Source: Myxococcales bacterium
GTDB taxonomy: Bacteria; Myxococcota_A; UBA9160; UBA4427
NCBI GenBank assembly: GCA_012960035.1
Contig: DUBZ01000013.1
Span: 62,001 to 126,000 of the forward strand
Direction of reading: 5' to 3'
DNA length: 64,000 nt
Each line of letters opens with the position of its first letter. Within the stretch, counting starts at the first letter, position 1. Of the stretch, positions 46,274-56,040 are shown piece by piece. The notes under the pieces were generated by a model. It did not search any database. It was not told where the DNA came from and was given only the letters and a program-made list of their open reading frames with translations. The translations under genes and the position numbers were made by a program.

Positions 46274-47995
46274 GTGGTCGAAGTCTCCCGACACGACATT
46301 ATTATTGTAGGCGCCGGTGCCGCGGGCATTCGCGCCGCGATTGCCGCCGCCGAAAAGGACCCGAGTGCATCGATCGCGATGATCTCGAAGGTCTATCCGA
46401 TGCGAAGCCACACGGTTTCCGCGGAGGGCGGCGCAGCAGCGGTTGCCCGTGACGACGACAACCAGGAAATGCACGGCTGGGACACCGTTAAGGGTTCCGA
46501 CTTTCTTGGGGATCAAAACGTCATCGATTACTTCGTTGAAGAAGCTCCGAAGGAACTGGCCCTGCTCGAAAACTGGGGCTGCCCTTGGAGCCGCAACGAC
46601 GACGGCACTGTGGCAACCCGCGCATTCGGCGGTATGACGGTCAAGCGCACGTGGTACGCGGCGGACAAAGTCGGCTTCCACATGCTCCACAGCCTGTTCC
46701 AGCATTCGATGCGGTTCGACAACATCGTCCGCTACGACGAGTACTTCGTCACCAAGCTTCTAGTCGAGAACGGGCGCGCCTGTGGCGTTGCCATGCTCGA
46801 CATTCGCACCGGTGAGATGAAGGCTGCGCTCGCAGGAGCGGTTGTGATCGCTTCCGGTGGAGCCGGCAAGGTTTTCCCGTTTACGACCAACGGCATGATC
46901 AAGACCGGCGACGGGATGTCGTTGGCTTATCGCGCGGGCGTGGGTCTGAAAGACATGGAATTTGTCCAGTATCACCCGACGGGTTTGCCGGGCACGGGCA
47001 TCCTCATCACCGAAGCGACTCGCGGTGAGGGCGGCTATCTGCGCAACAGCGAAGGTTCCCGCTTCCTCGTCGACTACGACTACGGCGTCGGGAACAAGGC
47101 TGAGCTTGGGCCGCGCGACATGATCTCGCGGGCGATCATCCAGGAGTTCGAAGCCGGTCGCGGCATTCCGGACAAGCACGGCGAGCACGCGAACCTCGAC
47201 CTCACGCATCTCGGAGAAGAAGCCATCATGTTCAAGCTCCCGTTCGTGCGTGAGCTTGCGAAGACCTACGTGGGCGTCGACCCGGTGCACGAGCCTATCC
47301 CGATTCGCCCCGTGGTTCATTACATGATGGGCGGCATCGACACCGATGTGACCGCGGCGACCAGCATGCCGGGGCTCTACGCCGCGGGCGAAACCGCATG
47401 TGCTTCGCTCAACGGTGCAAACCGCCTCGGCTCGAACTCGCTGACCGAATGTCTGGTCTTCGGAGCGTCGGCGGGTCGCAACGCACTGGACTTTGCCAAG
47501 GGGAGCGATGCGGGCAACGAAGCCGCGCTCACCGCCCAGGCCGAAGAAGAAGCGGGCCGCATCGAGTCTTTTCGTGGTAGTCAACGCGGGGAAGAGAAGA
47601 TTTCGGGGATCCGCAAGGAACTCAATCTTTCAATGGAAAGCGGCTGCGGCGTGTACCGCGAGCAGGAGACCATGCAGACGTGTGTCGAAGAAGTTGACGC
47701 CCTCAAGCAGCGCTCGCAGCATCTCAAGCTCGATGACCCGAGCAAGGTGTTCAACACCGAACTCATCGCAGCGCTTGAGTTGACCGCAATGATCGACGTC
47801 GCTGAATCGCTGGTGAACGCCGCAGTGGCTCGCAAGGAATCGCGCGGTGCGCATACCTGCCGAGACTTTCCGACCCGCGACGATGAGAACTTTCTACACC
47901 ACTCAGTGGCCTTCCGCGAAGAGGGTGCTCGACCCCGAATCGAAAAGAAGGAAGTCACCCTGGGCCATTGGGTACCTGAGGAGCGCAAGTACTAA
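46274..47995 (+). CDS. frdA: Fumarate reductase/succinate dehydrogenase flavoprotein subunit
   Basis: 573 residues; GTG start with TTTTGGAG upstream. FAD-binding GAGAAGIRAA and the covalent-FAD histidine H46 in RSHTVSAEGG; the substrate site includes HPTGLPGTG and EATRGEGGYL, and the capping domain and C-terminal region match. The gene is first of four. The membrane subunits downstream are FrdC and FrdD types, so the complex is of the quinol:fumarate reductase (E. coli Frd) class, which can also run as succinate dehydrogenase. The physiological direction cannot be read from sequence. Confidence 0.95.
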   Translation: MVEVSRHDIIIVGAGAAGIRAAIAAAEKDPSASIAMISKVYPMRSHTVSAEGGAAAVARDDDNQEMHGWDTVKGSDFLGDQNVIDYFVEEAPKELALLENWGCPWSRNDDGTVATRAFGGMTVKRTWYAADKVGFHMLHSLFQHSMRFDNIVRYDEYFVTKLLVENGRACGVAMLDIRTGEMKAALAGAVVIASGGAGKVFPFTTNGMIKTGDGMSLAYRAGVGLKDMEFVQYHPTGLPGTGILITEATRGEGGYLRNSEGSRFLVDYDYGVGNKAELGPRDMISRAIIQEFEAGRGIPDKHGEHANLDLTHLGEEAIMFKLPFVRELAKTYVGVDPVHEPIPIRPVVHYMMGGIDTDVTAATSMPGLYAAGETACASLNGANRLGSNSLTECLVFGASAGRNALDFAKGSDAGNEAALTAQAEEEAGRIESFRGSQRGEEKISGIRKELNLSMESGCGVYREQETMQTCVEEVDALKQRSQHLKLDDPSKVFNTELIAALELTAMIDVAESLVNAAVARKESRGAHTCRDFPTRDDENFLHHSVAFREEGARPRIEKKEVTLGHWVPEERKY

Positions 47996-48777
47996 TGAGT
48001 GCCGAAGCATCCGTAGAAGTCAAAAAAGTGATGAAGACCATCGTGATTACCCGCTTCGATCCCGACAAGGACGAAGGGCGGCGAACCCAGGAATATACGA
48101 TCCCGGTTGAAGACGACTGGAAAATCCTGGACGCGATCAACTACATCAAAGACGAAGTGGACCCCACGGTTTCGCACCGCTGGTCGTGCCGCATGGCCGT
48201 ATGTGGCAGTTGCGGGATGATGGTGAACGGCGAGCCGACACTGACCTGCAAGACGGCACTCACGAACTACGGTGAGCGCATCGTGGTTGAGCCGCTCGCG
48301 AACTTCCCGGTCGTACGTGACCTGGTCGTTGACCTCGACGGCTTCATGGACAAAGTCAAGAGCGTGAAGCCTTGGATCATGAAGGCCAAGGAAGAGGCGG
48401 CGAGCGAAGAATTTAATTCGAAGGGCACGTACTCGCAGTCGCCGGAGCAGCTCGCCACGTTCAAGCAGTTCAGTATGTGCATCAACTGCATGCTCTGTTA
48501 CTCGGCTTGCCCGGTTGTGGCGAACGAGCCTGACTTCCTAGGGCCCGCCGCGATCGCACTCGGCCACCGCTACAACCTAGACAGCCGCGACGAAGGTAAC
48601 GACGAGCGCAATGACATCTTCCGCGACGAAGGGACTGTGTTTTCATGTTCCTACGCCAACGAGTGCAGCGCCGTTTGCCCGAAGGGCGTGGACCCCGCGG
48701 CAGCAGTCAACCAGGCCAAGTTCGGCGCCGTGATCGATTGGGCGAAGGGCTTCGTCGTACCGAGGGGGGGGAACTAG
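47995..48777 (+). CDS. frdB: Fumarate reductase iron-sulfur subunit
   Basis: 260 residues, starting at the ATG in the frdA stop (TAATG). [2Fe-2S] cysteines C65, C70, C73, C85 (WSCRMAVCGSCG); [4Fe-4S] cysteines C162, C165, C168 and C172 (CINCMLCYSACP); [3Fe-4S] cysteines C172/C218, C224, C228 (CSYANECSAVCPKGVDPA). The stretch GPAAIALGHRYNLDSRDEGN is nearly as in E. coli FrdB, more than in SdhB. It carries electrons between the flavin and the membrane quinol site. Confidence 0.96.
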   Translation: MSAEASVEVKKVMKTIVITRFDPDKDEGRRTQEYTIPVEDDWKILDAINYIKDEVDPTVSHRWSCRMAVCGSCGMMVNGEPTLTCKTALTNYGERIVVEPLANFPVVRDLVVDLDGFMDKVKSVKPWIMKAKEEAASEEFNSKGTYSQSPEQLATFKQFSMCINCMLCYSACPVVANEPDFLGPAAIALGHRYNLDSRDEGNDERNDIFRDEGTVFSCSYANECSAVCPKGVDPAAAVNQAKFGAVIDWAKGFVVPRGGN

Positions 48778-48779
48778 CG

Positions 48780-49217
48780 ATGTCGATTCCCGCACATCCC
48801 GACGCGATGCACCCGCCGAAGCCGGGTCGCACCCGCACAGCGCCGCCTGAAATGCCGAGCACTTGGTGGAGCGCACCGCGCATCCGCACCTACTTGCTGT
48901 TCGATCTTACGGGCGTCATTTACCTATTGTTGGCCTTCGTCGCGATTCGTCTGGTTTGGGCGCTCGGCGAAGGGCCAGAACGCTACAGCGAAGTATTCGC
49001 GTCCTTTTCGAACCCGCTCTACATCGGCTTTCACGCGCTTTCTTTCGTGGCAGTGATCTTCGTTGGGATTCGCTTCTTCAGTTTGTTCCCGAAGGCGCAG
49101 CCGCGGGATACAGGGCTCCCGATGCCTCCCGAAGGCGTGATCAAGGGCATGCTCTACGTCGCATGGATCGGAGTGACCGTTCTTCTCAGCGCAATTCTGG
49201 CCGGAGGGATTTTCTAA
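48780..49217 (+). CDS. frdC: Fumarate reductase membrane subunit C
   Basis: 145 residues from the ATG at 48780, preceded by GAGGGGGGGAA; three membrane segments. A soluble N-terminus of about 25 residues precedes PSTWWSAPRIRTYLLFDL, which matches E. coli FrdC (TSTWWKKLPFYRFYML); NPLYIGFHALSFVAV and RFFSLFPKAQP fit the middle. It forms half of the quinol site. frdD overlaps its stop by one base. Confidence 0.92.
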   Translation: MSIPAHPDAMHPPKPGRTRTAPPEMPSTWWSAPRIRTYLLFDLTGVIYLLLAFVAIRLVWALGEGPERYSEVFASFSNPLYIGFHALSFVAVIFVGIRFFSLFPKAQPRDTGLPMPPEGVIKGMLYVAWIGVTVLLSAILAGGIF

Positions 49218-49576
49218 TGAAGACTTTTCTTCTTCGTATCGAGCCGTTGATCTGGTTCATGTTTGGCCAGGGCATCATGATCGGCACCATCTTGCTCACG
49301 GGCTGGGTGCTGGTTGTGGGTCTGTTGATCCCGCTCGACATCGTTTCCGCCGAGGCGCTCAGCTACGAGCGCGCACACATGCTCGGATCGAACATCATTG
49401 GCCGCTTGCTGCTCGGTGCACTTCTCGTGTTGCCGCTCTGGAAGGGCGCGCATCACGTTCGCTCGGTTTCGGTCGACTTCCACGGTGGCGATCGCGATAC
49501 AGCGGTTGGCGCGGTGCTCTACCTGATCGCATCGATCGGTTCGATCGTCGCGTTGATCGCGGTGGTGCGGCTCTAG
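49217..49576 (+). CDS. frdD: Fumarate reductase membrane subunit D
   Basis: 119 residues; the ATG overlaps the frdC stop (TAATG). Three membrane segments; the diagnostic stretch ALSYERAHMLGSNIIGRLLLG, LPLWKGAHHVRSVSVDFH parallels E. coli FrdD (ALSYERV ... LPLWCGLHRMHHAMHD). With FrdC it anchors the enzyme and houses the quinol site. A complete frdABCD set supports anaerobic respiration or reverse use as succinate dehydrogenase. Confidence 0.92.
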   Translation: MKTFLLRIEPLIWFMFGQGIMIGTILLTGWVLVVGLLIPLDIVSAEALSYERAHMLGSNIIGRLLLGALLVLPLWKGAHHVRSVSVDFHGGDRDTAVGAVLYLIASIGSIVALIAVVRL

Positions 49577-49673
49577 TCTTTCGGAAGGCCTGTTAGGAGT
49601 CTGTGCGGCAGAAGGCGCACGCGCCCAAACGCGGATCCAATGCCGCTGGCTGCGTTGCGAAAGCTAGCTGTAG

Positions 49674-50525
49674 CTAGTGGAACTTTGTAACCCACTCGTT
49701 TAGCGGCATGGTGAAGCCCGCCGCATTGCGGTGGCCGCCACCGCCGAGGCCGGCTGCGATCACCGAAACGTTGACGTCTCCGATCGAATAGAGCGTCGCA
49801 TGAACGGTCGCGCCCGAAATCCGGTACACGCACCCCCACGCGCGGTCAAAGGTCCGGCGCTTCGCGAGTTCGTGCCCGATTTGGCTGCGGTTCACGGTCG
49901 CGTTTACCGCCTCCACGCGATCATTTCCGATGAAAAGCGATTCGGGGCGCGCGATCGCGCGCTGGACTTCCATGCGGTTCGCGCGCACGATCGGCTCACC
50001 CTCGCGCATGAGTTCTTCGGTGCTGCGCTGCGCCAATGCGTCCCAAGTTTCGAAGTCGCGGGGGTACGACGCGATGGCTGCGTTGATCTCTTCCGAGCCG
50101 ACGAGCTTCCAGTTCCAAAGGTCCTGATCTTCGACGTATTCGAGAAGGGCCGGGGCGGCTTCGTCGGGATGAAAGTATTGCCAAGCGAGAACCGCACCCG
50201 AATGGTCGAGGTTGTAGTGGATCTCGTGTCCATCTTCTTCGATCCGGTTCACGGTAGGCAGGTCGGAGTCGTAGCGGAGCTGGGCCGACACATGATGGTC
50301 GAGCACGACGATGTGGCTCGCAACTTCGGCCAACTCGACGAGGGCTTCATTGCTCGGAGAAATGTCGACGAACGCGACCAGTGCGTCTTCGAGCTCTTCG
50401 AGGGGCAGCGGGTCGTCGTGAGACCGCGCGATGTAGCGACCCTCGGAACCCCAGGAACGTCGCACGGACCAAACTGCACCGAAGCCGTCCGGACAGCCGG
50501 CGTGATAGAAACAAACCCTTTTCAT
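49674..50525 (-). CDS. DHH-family phosphoesterase
   Basis: 283 residues. The DHH domain (about 1-165) has H8 and D13 (YHAGCPDGFGA), D54 (VDISPS), the D76-H77-H78 triad (VLDHHV) and D133/D135 (VEDQDLW); a DHHA1-type domain ends in GLGGGGHRNAAGFTM. Members include NrnA-like oligoribonucleases, cyclic-dinucleotide and pAp phosphatases. It is shorter than NrnA/GdpP and has no sensor domain, so a nucleotide phosphohydrolase role is the best guess. Convergent with frdD at a distance of 97 bases. Confidence 0.85.
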   Translation of the reverse strand: MKRVCFYHAGCPDGFGAVWSVRRSWGSEGRYIARSHDDPLPLEELEDALVAFVDISPSNEALVELAEVASHIVVLDHHVSAQLRYDSDLPTVNRIEEDGHEIHYNLDHSGAVLAWQYFHPDEAAPALLEYVEDQDLWNWKLVGSEEINAAIASYPRDFETWDALAQRSTEELMREGEPIVRANRMEVQRAIARPESLFIGNDRVEAVNATVNRSQIGHELAKRRTFDRAWGCVYRISGATVHATLYSIGDVNVSVIAAGLGGGGHRNAAGFTMPLNEWVTKFH

Positions 50526-50724
50526 CGTCGGAACATACCCAATAGGCGTATGCCCGGCTGCTTACAGGGACGCATTCCGACAAGTAATGCTGCGATTCAC
50601 GCGGGAGTCCGCAAGTACGGTGACGCGTATCGCGGCTCTCATGAATCGGGCGCGCAGTGCCGGTGCAAGTGCCAGCGATGTTGGGGTCTGGTAGTTTTGG
50701 CCTTTGCCGAAAGGTCTCCCCCAA

Positions 50725-52266
50725 ATGACACAGGTCAGTGCGCTCGATATCCGCGAATTGACTTTGTCGCTCGACGTGCTCGCATGCTTCGAGGCGTTTC
50801 GTATGAGTGCGTATCCCTGGCTGCTCGACAGTGGTGCCACGCCCGGAGTTCCGACGCCGGCCGTGTCGCGGTACTCCATGATGGGAGCCGATCCTTATCT
50901 TGTCGTTCGCGCGCGCGGGGAGACGTGTGAAGTGGAATCGCGCCGCGGCGTACCCTCGGCAACCGAAGTGGGTCGCTCGACAGTGAATGGCGATCCACTC
51001 GAAATCGCGCGTTCCTTTCTCCCCAGTTTTCTTCCCGAGCTTACGAATGATCTCGACCCTGTCGCGAGTGGGCTTCCCTTGTTGGGCGGAGCGGTCGGCT
51101 ATCTAGGGTACGAACTTGGGGCCGTGTGTGAGCCGGTGGCACTGAGTGCCAGGGACGACTTCGATCTCCCAGACCTCGTGCTTCTATACGTAGATCGTCT
51201 CCTCGTCATCGATCACATCGAAGAGCGCGCCTATGCGGTCGGGCTGGGTTTCGAAGATGAAGACGCTGTGGACACTCCACGCGAGCGCGCGCAATTGGCA
51301 TCTCGCGGGATTGAACAGCAGGTGCAGTGCGCTTCGACTCAAACCACTTCGGCGCGCAGCGTCGGATCCCGCGATTGGCTGCGGCAGAGACAATCGCTCG
51401 ACCTTTGCTTGCCGAGCGACGCAGTGGTGGGCTTCTCTGCCGAAGCTTACGGCGAAGCAGTGGACTTGATTCGCGATGAGATCGCCGCCGGCAACGTTTA
51501 TCAGGCGAACTTGACCCAACGTATTGATCTGCCCAGCCGAAGCGTCCCGGGTGAATCGGACGCCGACGTTGGCTTTCGAACCTACTGCGCCTTGCGTTCT
51601 ATCAACCCGGCGCCCTTTGCGGCGTTCATCGCGCTTCCCGAAGTCACGATCGTGAGTAGCTCGCCCGAGCGGTTCTTGAGCGTTGCTCGCAACGGTGTTA
51701 TTGAAAGCCGGCCCATCAAGGGCACGCGTCGACGCGGGAGTTCGCAAGAAGAGGACGCGCTGCTCGCGAAGGAACTCGACCGCTCGGTGAAGGACCGGGC
51801 CGAAAACTTGATGATCGTCGACCTCGTGCGCAACGACCTTGGACGCATATGCGAAACCGGCTCGATCGAGGTTCCGGAACTAATGGCGATCGAACCGTAC
51901 GCGTCCGTATTTCAGATGGTGTCGACGGTGCGCGGCAAGCTGCGTCCCGATTGCGGCGTCGACGACGTGCTGCGCGCAACCTTCCCACCGGGCTCGATGA
52001 CGGGCGCGCCCAAAATCGCGGCGATGCAGTTGATCGACCGCATCGAGCCTGTTCGCCGTGGCATCTATTCAGGCGCGATTGGCTACTTCGACGCGGCAGG
52101 CGGGCTCGACCTGTCGGTGGTGATTCGGACTCTGCTTGTGCGCGACGGCACCATGCATATTCACAGCGGCGGTGCGGTGGTGAGCGATTCAGTTCCAGCC
52201 GACGAATACCGCGAAGCCATCGACAAAATACGCGCGTTGCTATGGGTGGTCGGCGTCCGAGAATGA
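50725..52266 (+). CDS. pabB: Aminodeoxychorismate synthase component I
   Basis: 513 residues from the ATG at 50725 (AAGGT upstream; a TTG at 50704 is also possible). Converts chorismate and ammonia to 4-amino-4-deoxychorismate for folate. K332 in RPIKGTRRR is the catalytic lysine of PabB (PIKGT, versus PIAGT in TrpE). QANLTQRIDL, DLVRNDLGR and PGSMTGAPK fit the family. The HAD-type gene overlaps its stop by four bases. The glutamine amidotransferase PabA is not in the window. Confidence 0.94.
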   Translation: MTQVSALDIRELTLSLDVLACFEAFRMSAYPWLLDSGATPGVPTPAVSRYSMMGADPYLVVRARGETCEVESRRGVPSATEVGRSTVNGDPLEIARSFLPSFLPELTNDLDPVASGLPLLGGAVGYLGYELGAVCEPVALSARDDFDLPDLVLLYVDRLLVIDHIEERAYAVGLGFEDEDAVDTPRERAQLASRGIEQQVQCASTQTTSARSVGSRDWLRQRQSLDLCLPSDAVVGFSAEAYGEAVDLIRDEIAAGNVYQANLTQRIDLPSRSVPGESDADVGFRTYCALRSINPAPFAAFIALPEVTIVSSSPERFLSVARNGVIESRPIKGTRRRGSSQEEDALLAKELDRSVKDRAENLMIVDLVRNDLGRICETGSIEVPELMAIEPYASVFQMVSTVRGKLRPDCGVDDVLRATFPPGSMTGAPKIAAMQLIDRIEPVRRGIYSGAIGYFDAAGGLDLSVVIRTLLVRDGTMHIHSGGAVVSDSVPADEYREAIDKIRALLWVVGVRE

Positions 52267-52907
52267 TCCAGGAAAAGTCTTCGCCCCGTTCCCGCGCAAT
52301 TTACATCGATATCGACGACGTCCTTTCGCACACCATCGCTGCGCTGGATGACCTGCTGCATCAACACCATGACCGTCGCGTTCCGTATGAATCGATTAAG
52401 CATTTTGATCTTGGCATTTCGTTCGACCTGAAGGCCGACGAGCTTCGCACCTTCTTGGCTCTCGCTCACGAGCCTCAAACCATCAAGGCCATTTCGCCCG
52501 TCGAAGGCGCGGTGGCTGGGCTCGAACATTGGTCGAAGGCAGGTTATGAGGTGAGGCTCGTCACTGGGCGTCCACCTACGACCGAAGCCGCAACGCGCCA
52601 TTGGCTAGAGACCCACGGCGTGCCCCATGCAAGTCTTGCATTCGTAGACAAGTACGGACGCGCGGGCGGCTGGACCGAAGACATCCCGACACTCGCGCTA
52701 AGCGACATCGCGAAGCTGGATTTCTGTCTCGCGGTCGAAGATTCTCTCGAGGTGGCGGCCTTCATCGCTGAGAACCTCGATATCGACGTTGCCCTGGTCG
52801 ATCACCCTTGGAACCGCGCGACGGAGCATCTGTCTTCGCACGTGCGCGATCGTCTCATCCGCTGCCACAGCTGGCCGGAAATCATCGAGCGTTTTCCGCA
52901 GCCTTAA
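52263..52907 (+). CDS. HAD-type nucleotidase-like phosphatase (NT5C-like)
   Basis: 214 residues from ATG at 52263, overlapping pabB by four bases (ATGA). The HAD motif I is YIDIDDVL (nucleophile and acid aspartates), with motif II LVTGRP and a final AVEDSLEVA with an aspartate in motif IV position. The fold with an inserted cap after motif I resembles the 5'(3')-deoxyribonucleotidase (NT5C) group. Possible role: nucleotide or pathway-intermediate dephosphorylation; a link to folate synthesis by operon position is only suggestive. Its end overlaps the panE end by four bases, convergently. Confidence 0.78.
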   Translation: MIQEKSSPRSRAIYIDIDDVLSHTIAALDDLLHQHHDRRVPYESIKHFDLGISFDLKADELRTFLALAHEPQTIKAISPVEGAVAGLEHWSKAGYEVRLVTGRPPTTEAATRHWLETHGVPHASLAFVDKYGRAGGWTEDIPTLALSDIAKLDFCLAVEDSLEVAAFIAENLDIDVALVDHPWNRATEHLSSHVRDRLIRCHSWPEIIERFPQP

Positions 52908-53869
52908 TGGCGCTGTTCCGCCACGCGGATCAAGGTGTGAAGGGCGCGATTAAGCGGGGCTTCGATGCCGTGCTTTTCCGCGAGGGTGCAGATTGCTCCG
53001 CACAGCGGGTCGATCTCCGTGGGTCGACCGGCGTGCAAGTCTTGGAGCATCGACGACTGATGCTCGGCTGTTGGCGGCAAGAGTTGTTCGTAGAAGGTGT
53101 CGAGATATTCGCTGGGAGAGTCCCAGTGGGACGAGTAGCCAGCGACATGCATCACGCGAAACGTTTCTTCGGCGATCGATTCCATGATGGCCCGGGTTTC
53201 TTTACGTTCGCCGAGTGCGCCATAGGGAACACCCACTAACGCGCCCAAGGGATTCAATAGACCGTTATAGAGGACCTTCGCCCAGAGATCTTTTTCAATG
53301 GATTCGGAAAGGGCGCACGGCACACCGCCGGCTTGGATCGCGTCGGACAAGCCGCGCAGTTCTTCGGTCTTCGCCCCGTAAAGGCTGCCGATATGGATCG
53401 CATCTGCGTGAGCGGTGATGCGAACATGGGTCTCGCCCATGCGTTCGAAGCCCGTGATAACGCGTGCGTTAAAGACGCGGTCGCTGGGCAGAAAACGACT
53501 GAAGGTTTCCGCGTTTCCCCAACCGTTCTGACACAGAACAACGGCTGGCGAGTGGTCGAGTTTTTGCCACACGGCGCCGAGGGTTTGGGCAAGGCGCTCC
53601 GACTCGGTGGCTTTTACGCAGACAAGCCAGACGTCGGCTCGCTCGGTTGCGAGCGAATCAATAGACGTCGAGACATCGAAGCTGCCCGGCGGCGCGTGGA
53701 GATCACCAAAGAGTCCACTGCGCGAGATGCCTTCTTCAAGAAGTGCTCGACGTTGCCCCTCCCGATTCGCGATGATGTGCAGCCCGACGCCCCGGGTCGC
53801 GAGGCCGCATCCGACACCGAGCCCGACGGCTCCCGCTCCGATCACCACCACGTTCAACTTGCGATCCAC
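52904..53869 (-). CDS. panE: 2-Dehydropantoate 2-reductase (ApbA/PanE family)
   Basis: 321 residues. NADPH-dependent reduction of ketopantoate to pantoate in coenzyme A synthesis. The nucleotide loop is VVVIGAGAVGLGVG; the catalytic lysine region is SESIEKDLWAKVLYNGLLNPLGALVGVPYG and a C-terminal EIDPLCGAI part contacts substrate. Family members also include unrelated oxidoreductases, so panE is likely but not certain. The start at the window's first in-frame ATG is typical for the family. Confidence 0.88.
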   Translation of the reverse strand: MDRKLNVVVIGAGAVGLGVGCGLATRGVGLHIIANREGQRRALLEEGISRSGLFGDLHAPPGSFDVSTSIDSLATERADVWLVCVKATESERLAQTLGAVWQKLDHSPAVVLCQNGWGNAETFSRFLPSDRVFNARVITGFERMGETHVRITAHADAIHIGSLYGAKTEELRGLSDAIQAGGVPCALSESIEKDLWAKVLYNGLLNPLGALVGVPYGALGERKETRAIMESIAEETFRVMHVAGYSSHWDSPSEYLDTFYEQLLPPTAEHQSSMLQDLHAGRPTEIDPLCGAICTLAEKHGIEAPLNRALHTLIRVAEQRH

Positions 53870-54369
53870 CTTTGGCTGGAAGCCTCAATCGTCCCGTGTC
53901 CGCACGAAGTGCGAATGTCGCGCAAGTCTGGCGTGAAAACTCGCCCCCGGACAGGTTCTCGTTACCCAGGCTGTTTGGCTCTCGGAAAGCGATCGGGCCC
54001 CACGGGGGAAACTGATACTTTCACATGGGTGGCTATGCGATTTTGGCTAGAATCGGTCGCGCAAAAAGACCTCCCAGCGGCGACTGTGGTGACGCACGAT
54101 CAACCAAGCCCACTTGAAAGCCACCCTTGAGCCAATCGAAGCCCGACCCGGCCAAGATTCCGAGAGTCATAAAAAAGTCATCCATACCCGATCTTGACCG
54201 GCCCTTGTTGGGGCGTGCTGCACCAGTTTGGAGCGCCGACGACGAGGCCCGTTGGGGGTGAGAGTTCCGGTCGAGTCTGGGAACAGCGACACCGCCCCGC
54301 ATGCGATTCAAAAGTAACCTGACCTGAGATATTCGACACAACTGAGTTCGAATCAACTTTGAACGACGA
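53870..54369. other. Intergenic region without recognised gene
   Basis: About 500 bases between the panE gene (minus strand) and the divergent carboxyltransferase gene. Open frames exist on both strands (for example 54033-54452 minus) but lack domain signatures and a good ribosome-binding site. A promoter for the carboxylase operon should lie here. No tRNA or riboswitch structure was recognised. Confidence 0.4.
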
Positions 54370-56040
54370 ATGGGACCCATGACACAAGCGAGCCATACCC
54401 TCGAAAATCCTTTCGATACTCCGAAGGACACCGCCGCATCGAGTGCCGGCAAAGTGGGCGGCGCTTACGACGATGCCCTCGATCTCGGCACAGATCTGAA
54501 GCAGCGGCCTGTTGCCGGCGGCGGACCGGATCGCATCCGCGTCCAGCACATGAAGCAGCGCATGACGGTGTTCGAACGCATCAAAGTGCTGACGGACAAA
54601 GAGCCGAACTTCATGTGGGAAAACTGGGGCCCGAACCTGGACGGCGCCTCAATCGTAACCGGCATCTTGGACATTGGCGGACGCGACGTCGCGGTCTACG
54701 GACACGACTTTACGCTGCGCGCCGGTTCGATGGACGCCACCAACGGCGCCAAACTCGCACGCTTGATCTACATGGCCGGCGAACGCGGAATTCCGCTAAT
54801 CGGCATGAACGACTCCGCGGGCGCGTTCGTACCGGCAGGCGTCGGTGGCCTCGATGGCTACAGCGAAGCCTTCACTGCCTTGCGCCGGATCAGCGGCGTG
54901 GTGCCCAGCATTAGCTTGATGTTTGGCTTCAACGCCGGCGGCGGTTCGTACTTGCCGCGTCAGGGCTCGTTCATGATTCAGTCCGAAGAAACGTTCATCG
55001 GCATTACGGGCCCGGGTGTCGTGAAGAGTGTTCTTGGGGAGGACGTCACTGCCGATGATCTCGGGGGCCCCGGCGTGCACGGGATGAACGGCGTGTGCGA
55101 TCTCATTACGCCGGACGAACTCGGTTCACTCCGCACCGCGATTCGATTGCTCGGTTACTTGCCCGACAACAGCCACACCGCCGCGCCGTTTTGGGAAACG
55201 TCGGATCCGATGGACCGCTTTATCCCAGAAGAAGACTTGCTCTTTCGCAAGACATTCAACTCACCGGCGGGCATGAACGCACCGATGGATATTTCGTTGT
55301 TGATCCAATTGATCAGCGATCACGGCGAATACTTCGAACTGCAACCCCAACGGTCGCGCAACATGATCACGGCCTTTGCGCGCCTTGGTGGCCATGTAGT
55401 GGGTTACGTCGCGAACAACTCCGCGGTGGGTTCTGGGCAGATCGACATCGGCGCGGCCCGCAAGGCGGTGCGCTTCATTCGCTTCTGCAACCTCTACAAC
55501 ATCCCGATGATCTTCCTCGAAGACACGACAGGCTTTAAGCCAGGTGTCGAGCAGGAATCGGGCGGCATCTTGTTGGAAGGGCGACGCTTGCTCGATTCGA
55601 TCATCGACCTCAGGACACCGAGCCTGACGATGATCATTCGCAACGCCTTTGGTGGCGCCTACGCGAGTTACAACTCGCACTTTGTCGGCGCCGACATGGT
55701 CTTCACGTTCCCGATGGCGCGCATTGCGGTCATGGGCACCGCGGGCAAAGACTTCGTCTACAAGGACGAAATGCGCGCCGCTGCTTCGACGTATCAAAAG
55801 GCTGTCGCAGGGGGGCAGTCTGAAGCCGACGCGGCGAAGGTTCGTGACGCAGTTCTCGCTGAGCTTTCGAAGCGTTATGAAGATGAACTGATGAACCCGA
55901 AAGAAGCCCTCGCATTGGGCTCAGTTTCGAAGGTCGTGATGCCGGGCAATAGTCGCAAGGTGCTCGCCAAGAACCTCGACTTCCTGATGCGTACCTATAC
56001 ACCCAGCGCCATGAGTGGCGTTCAGAGGGAGTTCGAGTAG
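54370..56040 (+). CDS. Acyl-CoA carboxylase carboxyltransferase (beta) subunit
   Basis: 556 residues; a second in-frame ATG is at 54379. Crotonase-fold carboxyltransferase of the propionyl/acetyl/methylcrotonyl-CoA carboxylase group: N-terminal domain with [12 protein letters not shown] and [20 protein letters not shown], oxyanion-hole segments [13 protein letters not shown] and [13 protein letters not shown], and a C-terminal domain with [19 protein letters not shown]. It transfers CO2 from carboxybiotin to acyl-CoA. The next gene, for the biotin subunit, overlaps its stop by one base. Substrate chain length cannot be fixed. Confidence 0.92.
   Translation: MGPMTQASHTLENPFDTPKDTAASSAGKVGGAYDDALDLGTDLKQRPVAGGGPDRIRVQHMKQRMTVFERIKVLTDKEPNFMWENWGPNLDGASIVTGILDIGGRDVAVYGHDFTLRAGSMDATNGAKLARLIYMAGERGIPLIGMNDSAGAFVPAGVGGLDGYSEAFTALRRISGVVPSISLMFGFNAGGGSYLPRQGSFMIQSEETFIGITGPGVVKSVLGEDVTADDLGGPGVHGMNGVCDLITPDELGSLRTAIRLLGYLPDNSHTAAPFWETSDPMDRFIPEEDLLFRKTFNSPAGMNAPMDISLLIQLISDHGEYFELQPQRSRNMITAFARLGGHVVGYVANNSAVGSGQIDIGAARKAVRFIRFCNLYNIPMIFLEDTTGFKPGVEQESGGILLEGRRLLDSIIDLRTPSLTMIIRNAFGGAYASYNSHFVGADMVFTFPMARIAVMGTAGKDFVYKDEMRAAASTYQKAVAGGQSEADAAKVRDAVLAELSKRYEDELMNPKEALALGSVSKVVMPGNSRKVLAKNLDFLMRTYTPSAMSGVQREFE

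Noticed and set aside
46760..47584. A 274-residue minus-strand frame antisense to frdA
   Set aside because: frdA is certain from its conserved motifs; the antisense frame is a codon-bias shadow.
54033..54452. Minus-strand open frame in the panE/carboxyltransferase gap
   Set aside because: No homology pattern, no ribosome-binding site, overlaps the start of the carboxyltransferase gene.
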